Shown here: piece after piece, positions 30,872 to 35,501 of the stretch
How positions within the stretch are numbered: the first letter of the stretch is position 1
Layout: every line of letters starts with the position of its first letter
Notes under the pieces: generated by a model
What the model was told of the DNA's origin: nothing
Seen by the model: the letters and a program-made list of their open reading frames with translations, nothing else
The model's database searches: none
Made by a program: the position numbers and the translations under genes
DNA from: JAQUQI01 sp041650035
GTDB lineage: Bacteria; Omnitrophota; Gorgyraeia; JABMRG01
Reading direction: 5' to 3'
DNA: 35,501 nucleotides
NCBI GenBank assembly: GCA_041650035.1
Contig: JBAZLY010000011.1
Span: 1-35,501, forward strand

Positions 30872-31537
30872 TCAAAAGGGCAAGGCACCGAGGGCTTTAT
30901 TTAACAGAAGTTCTTTATTGCTGTCTATCATAGCGATATCGGTTAGGGATAAACCGGCAGACCTGGCGGTTTTCCCGAACAACCGTCTGCTTGGCATATT
31001 GGATGGATCGTGAAAATCGGTATTTATCACAAGGCAGGTGCCCGTCTTTGCCGCCATACGCGCGACATGAGCGTTACCCAGGCAATGCCCTCTCCTGGTA
31101 GTTATTTCAAGGCAGACATTATTTTTTTTAGCAAGCAGGCAGTCGTCTTCGGAGATCCTACCGGGGTGGGCCAATATATCAACGCCTGCCTTTATGGCCG
31201 CGTTATTAGTGCCTTCAAGGACAGGCTCAACGGGTGTCTGTCCGTGGGCTACAATAATCCTTGCGCCCAGCCCCCTGGCGTATTCGGTTAAAGGGGTAAA
31301 CTGCTCAAGTGGTATATGCGTAAGTTCTACACCGGGCAGGGCGCGGATAGCCCAATATTTATTTATCTCCGCGCATACCCTGACAAGAGAGTTTATCACA
31401 TAATCAATATTTGACGAATCGGCATGATCCGTAATGGCTACCGCGTCAAAACCCGCCACGGCATATCTTCTTATCAACTCGCTCGGGATCAATACGCCGT
31501 CACTTAGCAGGCTATGGGAATGCAGGTCGATTAGCAT
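30872..31537 (-). CDS. PHP-domain phosphoesterase
   Basis: 221 residues. The four PHP motifs with metal ligands are visible: D-L-H-S-H-S at the N-terminus, I-T-D-H-A-D at about 36-41, P-G-V-E-L-T-H, and D-I-L-A-H-P-G, then N-T-D-F-H near the end. Related to histidinol-phosphatase and the N-terminal domain of bacterial DNA polymerases; in this small size the usual substrates are sugar or nucleotide phosphates, but the true substrate is unknown. Overlaps the glycosyltransferase gene upstream by 7 bases. Its stop codon is followed within 20 bases by the tip of repeat F. Confidence 0.92.
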   Translation of the reverse strand: MLIDLHSHSLLSDGVLIPSELIRRYAVAGFDAVAITDHADSSNIDYVINSLVRVCAEINKYWAIRALPGVELTHIPLEQFTPLTEYARGLGARIIVAHGQTPVEPVLEGTNNAAIKAGVDILAHPGRISEDDCLLAKKNNVCLEITTRRGHCLGNAHVARMAAKTGTCLVINTDFHDPSNMPSRRLFGKTARSAGLSLTDIAMIDSNKELLLNKALGALPF

Positions 31538-32298
31538 GTCTTTTTACTTTTTTCTTTTAATTCAACGTATTTCGCGTAAGCAAGAATCTGATAAAATCCG
31601 CCTACCAGGGCAAGTATAAGACCGGTAAAACCATCTTTATACCCCTGCTTAAGAATAAATGCCTTAATAAACCTGTCTATAGTCTTGCGGACAGCCCGTG
31701 CCAATGACATTTTTCTTTTATCCCGAAACCATTTTTTGGCCTCAAAATTGGTCTGATGATTTACCTTGCTTACCATATCGGCAATATCTTTATAGGCCAG
31801 GTGTATGATCTCGCCCTTAAGACGCATACGCTTACCTGCCATGACGGCCGGGGGATGATATTCTTCTTCTTTATATCTGAATTCCGATTTTTTAAATAGC
31901 TTCGTCTTGGCATTGGGATACCAACCGCCGTATTGGATCCATCTGTCGCCTATATAATTTCTATGAGGTATATCATACCCATTATACGTAAATCCGGACC
32001 CGATCAAGGCGATTATCTCGCGGGCAAGTTCAGGCGTAACCCTCTCATCGCTATCGAGGCTAAGTATATACGTGTTTTTAGCCTTTTCATAAGCAAAATT
32101 CCGATGGATGCCTTCATTGTCCCACTTTCGTTGATATATATTAGTTGTATATCTCTTTACGATCTCCAGGGTATTGTCCTTGCTGAAATCATCAACAATA
32201 ACAATATCATCACACCATATCACACTTTCAAGGCAATCAACAATCTTTTCAGCAGAGTTTTTTGTCAGCGTGACAACTGATAACGGGTATTTTTTCAT
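31531..32298 (-). CDS. Family 2 glycosyltransferase (WaaE/KdtX-like)
   Basis: 255 residues. SVVTLTKNSAEKIVDCLESV, DDIVIVDDFSKDNT, Q-R-K-W-D-N-E-G-I-H-R-N-F-A and S-L-D-S-D-E-R (D-S-D metal site) are the pattern of LPS-core beta-glucosyltransferases of the WaaE group. The basic C-terminal part (RAVRKTIDRFIKAFILKQGY) would bind the membrane. It probably adds a sugar to the lipid A core or another surface glycan. First gene of a two-gene unit with the PHP gene; the upstream region carries a set of direct repeats. Confidence 0.92.
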   Translation of the reverse strand: MKKYPLSVVTLTKNSAEKIVDCLESVIWCDDIVIVDDFSKDNTLEIVKRYTTNIYQRKWDNEGIHRNFAYEKAKNTYILSLDSDERVTPELAREIIALIGSGFTYNGYDIPHRNYIGDRWIQYGGWYPNAKTKLFKKSEFRYKEEEYHPPAVMAGKRMRLKGEIIHLAYKDIADMVSKVNHQTNFEAKKWFRDKRKMSLARAVRKTIDRFIKAFILKQGYKDGFTGLILALVGGFYQILAYAKYVELKEKSKKTC

Positions 32299-32316
32299 AA
32301 TGCCCCTTATTTCTGT

Positions 32317-32466
32317 TACTGGTTATTTAGTCAATGATACGGTTATTTGATATGATAATAATTTTGATCAGAAACTGTAAAATAATACGGTTAAAATAAA
32401 TACTAATGATACGGTTATACGGCGGCTTAAAAGATAACAGCCAATAGAATTTATGATACAGTTAGC
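32317..32466. repeat. Iteron-like direct repeats, ATGATACGGTTAT units
   Basis: Four copies: AATGATACGGTTAT at 32333-32346 and, identical, at 32405-32418; AATAATACGGTTA at 32381-32393; TATGATACAGTTAG at 32452-32465. Start-to-start distances are 48, 24 and about 47 bases. A partial fifth (CTGGTTATTTAG) lies at 32319-32330. They lie directly upstream of the WaaE-like gene. Confidence 0.7.
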
Positions 32467-32554
32467 GTGTCAATCACGGAGGTCACTGCCTGATCCTTCG
32501 TGACCAACATTTGCCTCCATTATCGTTGCTTTGGGTGACGTCATCTATAGCTTT

Positions 32555-32715
32555 CTTCTGTCATTCCGGTACCGCCCCCTGTTATTCCGTGCGCTACTTC
32601 TGTCATTACGAGCGAAGCGAGGAATCCGGTATTCGCGCGCCTGTCATTCAGGACTAAGGGTACACTGTCGTGCTTAGCTCGGAAACAGTGGCCCTCACAA
32701 CTTTCAAAACGTCTG
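32555..32715 (+). repeat. Interspersed palindromic repeat, copy G
   Basis: CTTCTGTCATTCCGG and again CTTCTGTCATTACGAGCGAA, GAGGAATCCGGTATTCGC, GGGTACACTGTCGTGCTTAG (19 of 20 bases as in copy E of the RAYT element), GGAAACAGTGGCC, CTCACAACTTTC, AAAACGTCTG. With the direct repeats it accounts for most of the gap 32299-32800. Confidence 0.85.
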
Positions 32716-32800
32716 TAATTCTTTAATTCTTCATTAGTCGGGCCAGAAGCCGGGTGGCAATGGCGTCACCTGCCCTAATTGGCCTTACTCCGATAAAAAA

Positions 32801-32876
32801 TGGTGCCCCTACCGCGACTCGAACACGGCCACATGGTTTAGGAAACCACTGCTCTATCCATCTGAGCTATAGGGGC
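32801..32876 (-). tRNA. tRNA-Arg (anticodon CCT)
   Basis: 76 bases including an encoded CCA end. Acceptor stem GCCCCTA pairs with TAGGGGC; D arm GCTC/GAGC; anticodon stem GTGGT/ACCAT with loop TTCCTAA; T arm with GTTCGAGTC. The anticodon CCT is at 32840-32842 and reads AGG. A cloverleaf without flaws. Confidence 0.97.
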
Positions 32877-32897
32877 AATATAAAATCAATGAGCAAT

Positions 32898-32906
32898 ATC
32901 ATAGCA
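32898..32906 (-). promoter_or_regulatory. Candidate extended -10 promoter of the tRNA gene
   Basis: TGCTATGAT, an extended -10 element, about 22 bases before the mature tRNA 5' end. No good -35. Co-transcription from apt is also possible. Confidence 0.35.
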
Positions 32907-32923
32907 GGTTTCAAATCAAGAAA

Positions 32924-33442
32924 TTAATAGACTATCTGCGAAAAGACCTGGTAGTCCCGCAATTTTTGCCTGCCCCCAAGCTCGGCAAGCTCGATTACAA
33001 AGGCTACCTCAATGATCTTGGCCTTAAGGGTATTGACCAAATCACACACCGCCTTCGCGGTGCCGCCGGTTGCGAGCAGGTCATCAACTATCAGAACGCG
33101 TTCATTGGCGTTAAGACCGTCTTCATGTATAAACAATGTGTCAGTGCCATATTCCAACTCATATTGTGCTGATATGGTTTTATACGGCAGTTTACCTTTT
33201 TTACGGACAGGGACAAAACCTGCGCCAAGCTTATAAGCGAGCGCCCCGCCAAAAATAAAACCCCTGGCATCAATCGCGACAACCTTATCTATCGCGTTGC
33301 CGCGGTATCTTTCCTCAAACGCATCGATCACACATTTAAAGGCCGCGCCGCGTTTCAAAAGAGTGGTTATATCCCTGAATATTATCCCTTTCTTCGGAAA
33401 ATCCTTGATGTCACGTATCAATGCCTTAAAATCGTTTGTCAT
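32924..33442 (-). CDS. apt: Adenine phosphoribosyltransferase
   Basis: 172 residues, standard length. Converts adenine and PRPP to AMP in purine salvage. Opening IRDIKDFPKKGIIFRDITTLL, then VVAIDARGFIFGGALAYKLG, VPVRKKGKLPYKTISAQYELEYG, and the PRPP loop VLIVDDLLATGGTA. Its ATG overlaps the sigma factor stop as ATGA, so the two are co-expressed. The tRNA gene follows 47 bases downstream. Confidence 0.97.
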   Translation of the reverse strand: MTNDFKALIRDIKDFPKKGIIFRDITTLLKRGAAFKCVIDAFEERYRGNAIDKVVAIDARGFIFGGALAYKLGAGFVPVRKKGKLPYKTISAQYELEYGTDTLFIHEDGLNANERVLIVDDLLATGGTAKAVCDLVNTLKAKIIEVAFVIELAELGGRQKLRDYQVFSQIVY

Positions 33443-34287
33443 AAAAACATGCTCTCCTCAACACCGCTTTTAACGCCATCTTCGACAATTAGTTCCTTGA
33501 GCCTTTTTATCGCCCTAAACTCTATCTGGCGGACGCGTTCCTTTGTTATATTCAGCCTCTTGGCAATCTCTTGCAATGTAAGGGTGTCAGCGCCTCCTAT
33601 GCCAAACCTAAGCATTAGTATGTTACTGTCCCTGTCAAGCAGGCGACCGAGAAGTTTCTGTATTCTGTCGTCCCTGAATGCCTCGGCCAATCTCTCATCA
33701 GGCAGATTCGCCGATTCATCCTCAATGAGTTCTAAAAATTTACCCGTGTCTTCACCGCCTATTGGCGTTTCAATCGAGGTAGGCTGGACCTTGGCTATCT
33801 GGGCAATTCTGCTTACCTTTTTTTCAGACAGCCTCATCTTCTTGGCTATCTCGCGCATAGTCGGAGTGCGGGAGTATTTATGATTAAGCTCCTCTATGGC
33901 CTTCTTAAAGCGGATTATCATCTCATTCATATATACGGGCACCCTGATGGTCTTGCCCTGATTTGAGATGGCCCTCATCATAAACTGTTTTATCCACCAC
34001 GCGGCATATGTGGAGAATCTATAACCTTTTTTAGGATCAAATTTCCTTACGGCCTTCATAAGGCCTATATTGCCTTCTTCAATAAGGTCAAGCAGGGGCA
34101 GGCCTGTATAGATATATTTTTTGGCAATGCTAACGACAAGCCTTAAATTAGACTGGATCATCAACCTAACCGCGCGAGACTCATTCCTCTTAATGCGCGC
34201 GGCAAGCTTTATCTCCTCTTCATGGCTTAAGAGAGGGAAACTCTCTATGTCCTTAAAATAAAGCATCAGGACATTCTTATCAGACAT
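33439..34287 (-). CDS. Primary-type sigma-70 factor lacking region 1.1 (RpoD/RpoS-like)
   Basis: 282 residues. Region 1.2 (DKNVLMLYFKDIESFPLLSH), region 2 with LRLVVSIAKKYI, GLPLLDLIEEGNIGLMKAV, and the melting stretch FDPKKGYRFSTYAAWWIKQ; region 3 with PTMREIAKKMRLSEKKV; region 4 with LTLQEIAKRLNITKERVRQI. The acidic region 1.1 and the long non-conserved insert of housekeeping RpoD are missing, so it is either a group 2 (RpoS/SigB-like) factor or a reduced group 1 factor. AGGAG Shine-Dalgarno six bases before the ATG. Promoter not identified. Confidence 0.93.
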   Translation of the reverse strand: MSDKNVLMLYFKDIESFPLLSHEEEIKLAARIKRNESRAVRLMIQSNLRLVVSIAKKYIYTGLPLLDLIEEGNIGLMKAVRKFDPKKGYRFSTYAAWWIKQFMMRAISNQGKTIRVPVYMNEMIIRFKKAIEELNHKYSRTPTMREIAKKMRLSEKKVSRIAQIAKVQPTSIETPIGGEDTGKFLELIEDESANLPDERLAEAFRDDRIQKLLGRLLDRDSNILMLRFGIGGADTLTLQEIAKRLNITKERVRQIEFRAIKRLKELIVEDGVKSGVEESMFL

Positions 34288-34368
34288 CTGCGCTCCTGTC
34301 CAAGACCCGCCTAAAAACCATAAAACCTTTATATAACCACGGTTCGCCTAAAAGATTAACGTGTCTAC

Positions 34369-34410
34369 GTCCCCCGGACAACGGCCTCTTAAAAGACCTA
34401 TCCGGGGGAC
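34369..34410. other. Stem-loop between ppdK and the sigma factor gene
   Basis: GTCCCCCGGA pairs perfectly with TCCGGGGGAC around a 22-base loop that itself has partial complementarity. No T tract follows on either strand, so it is not a standard terminator; it may be a processing or stability element or a worn relative of the interspersed repeats. Confidence 0.6.
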
Positions 34411-34435
34411 ATTATCACGCGTAAAACAATATCCG

Positions 34436-35501
34436 CTATTTATTCAGAGCGGCGTGTGCCGCGGCCAATCTTGCCACAGGCACCCTGAACGGAGAACAAC
34501 TAACATAGTCCAGGCCTATCTTGTGGCAAAATTCAACACTGGCAGGATCGCCGCCATGCTCACCGCATATGCCTACCTTCAGGTTTGGTTTTACCGACCT
34601 GCCGCGCTCAACGCCTATCTTCATCAACTGGCCTATACCCGCCGTGTCAATTGTGGCAAACGGGTCATTTTCAAGTATACCGTCCTGAATATAAGCTGGC
34701 AGAAACTTTCCTACATCATCCCTTGAGAAACCAAAACCCATCTGGGTCAGGTCATTGGTCCCGAAGCTGAAGAACTCTGCCTCGGCGGCTATCTCGTTGG
34801 CCGTCAGCGCGGCGCGGGGTATCTCTATCATGGTTCCGATGAGATAATGCATACGCAGTTTGTATTTGGTCAGGACCGATCGGCAAACCTCTTCGGCATG
34901 TTTTTTCGTAAACACAAGCTCTTTGACATGCCCGACAAGAGGTATCATTATTTCAGGTATTATCTTCTGACCGCTTTTGGCAAGCTCACAGGCCGCCTCC
35001 ATGATGGCCCTAACCTGCATTCTGTATATCTCGGGGTATGTGATACCGAGCCTACAGCCGCGATGGCCAAGCATGGGATTAAGCTCGTGGAGATTCTGGC
35101 ACAATGTCTCTATCTTTTTCTTATCAACCTTCATCATCCTCGCCATCTCATCAATGTCTTTATTCGTCTTTGGCAAGAATTCGTGAAGCGGCGGATCAAG
35201 AAGCCTGATCGTTACGGGCTTTCCTTTCATGACCTTGAATATGGCCTTAAAGTCATTCTTTTGAAAGGGCATAAGCTTAGAAAGCGCTTTTTCGCGGCTT
35301 TCCTTGTCATCGGAAAGTATCATCTCCCTGACAAGAGGTATCCTTTCCTTGCCGAAGAACATGTGTTCTGTCCTGCAAAGCCCGATACCTTCAGCTCCAA
35401 AATTAATAGCCGCTTCAGCGTCGGAAGGCGTATCAGCGTTGGCCCTGACCCTAAGCCTTCTAACCTTATCGGCCCAATCCATCAATATTCTGAAACTACC
35501 G
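34436..35501 (-). CDS. ppdK: Pyruvate, phosphate dikinase, C-terminal part (5' end outside the window)
   Basis: 354 codons are visible, the PEP/pyruvate-binding TIM barrel; the full protein has about 870-900 residues. GSFRILMDWADKVRRLRVRA leads in without a start, so the ATG near 35485 is internal. Family marks: ANADTPSDAEAAINFGAEGI, GLCRTEHMFF, LDPPLHEFLP, NPMLGHRGCRLG, IGTMIEIPRAALTA, SFGTNDLTQMGFGFSRDD, and near the end GICGEHGGDPASVEFCHKIG, with the catalytic cysteine in G-I-C-G-E-H. Reversible conversion of pyruvate, ATP and phosphate to PEP; common in glycolysis/gluconeogenesis of anaerobes. Confidence 0.96.
   Translation of the reverse strand, partial: GSFRILMDWADKVRRLRVRANADTPSDAEAAINFGAEGIGLCRTEHMFFGKERIPLVREMILSDDKESREKALSKLMPFQKNDFKAIFKVMKGKPVTIRLLDPPLHEFLPKTNKDIDEMARMMKVDKKKIETLCQNLHELNPMLGHRGCRLGITYPEIYRMQVRAIMEAACELAKSGQKIIPEIMIPLVGHVKELVFTKKHAEEVCRSVLTKYKLRMHYLIGTMIEIPRAALTANEIAAEAEFFSFGTNDLTQMGFGFSRDDVGKFLPAYIQDGILENDPFATIDTAGIGQLMKIGVERGRSVKPNLKVGICGEHGGDPASVEFCHKIGLDYVSCSPFRVPVARLAAAHAALNK

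Overview
The window looks like chromosomal DNA of a Gram-negative (diderm) bacterium of moderate GC content. Signs of an outer membrane are an RND/TolC efflux set, several lipoproteins, a 16-strand-porin-like protein, a heptosyltransferase-like GT9 and a TIGR04073-type exosortase-associated protein. The gene set (SpoVG in a diderm, a bacterial PC4-like protein, a stand-alone EF-Tu-domain-2 protein, TIGR04073) suggests a member of the PVC side of the tree, possibly Candidatus Omnitrophota. That placement is inference from gene content, not from a marker tree. Almost all genes are on the minus strand; only spoVG-yraN-comM and the transposase read on the plus strand.

Layout: 1-6360 (minus) is a likely operon of an inositol-monophosphatase family enzyme, a flavodoxin-like reductase, a TolC-type lipoprotein, a membrane-fusion protein and an RND permease cut by the window edge. 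6410-8007 holds a membrane-anchored GT2 and a TIGR04073 protein separated by a perfect bidirectional terminator. 8067-10887 is a housekeeping operon: EF-Tu domain-2 protein, Era, bifunctional-nuclease-family protein, M48 protease. 11195-16154 is a LOG protein, an endonuclease III homologue, a YjbQ protein and a UvrD-like helicase/Fe-S nuclease fusion. 16452-18753 holds a nucleotide-sugar epimerase and an unknown secreted protein. 18993-21249 (plus) is spoVG, yraN and comM/yifB, preceded by a potentially structured leader. 21259-21870 is a small mobile unit: a RAYT/Y1 transposase gene between inverted repeat modules.

From 28341 down to 21859 (minus) runs a tightly packed ten-gene run with a strong sigma-70 promoter at its head: a lipoprotein, a PilZ protein with both c-di-GMP motifs, a PC4-like protein, an ECF sigma factor, a zinc-finger membrane anti-sigma, a polyprenol-phosphate-type GT2, a GT87-type integral membrane glycosyltransferase, a radical SAM/SPASM-like enzyme, a GT9 and a small secreted coiled-coil protein. 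I regard this as a regulated cell-surface glycan locus and the best candidate for an undescribed system. Right of it are a porin with a long 5' leader containing a 28-codon ORF, a lipoprotein, a PHP phosphoesterase with a WaaE-like GT2, tRNA-Arg(CCT), apt, a primary-type sigma factor and the end of pyruvate phosphate dikinase.

The most striking non-coding feature is a family of seven interspersed palindromic repeats. They share an AAAACGTCTG end and GGACACTGTCC-type palindromes, occur in nearly every larger intergenic gap, and are also the ends of the RAYT element, so they are probably its REP-like substrates. Three copies carry short tandem repeats directly outside the CGTCTG tip. All family assignments are made by eye from the sequence; none was checked by a database search.
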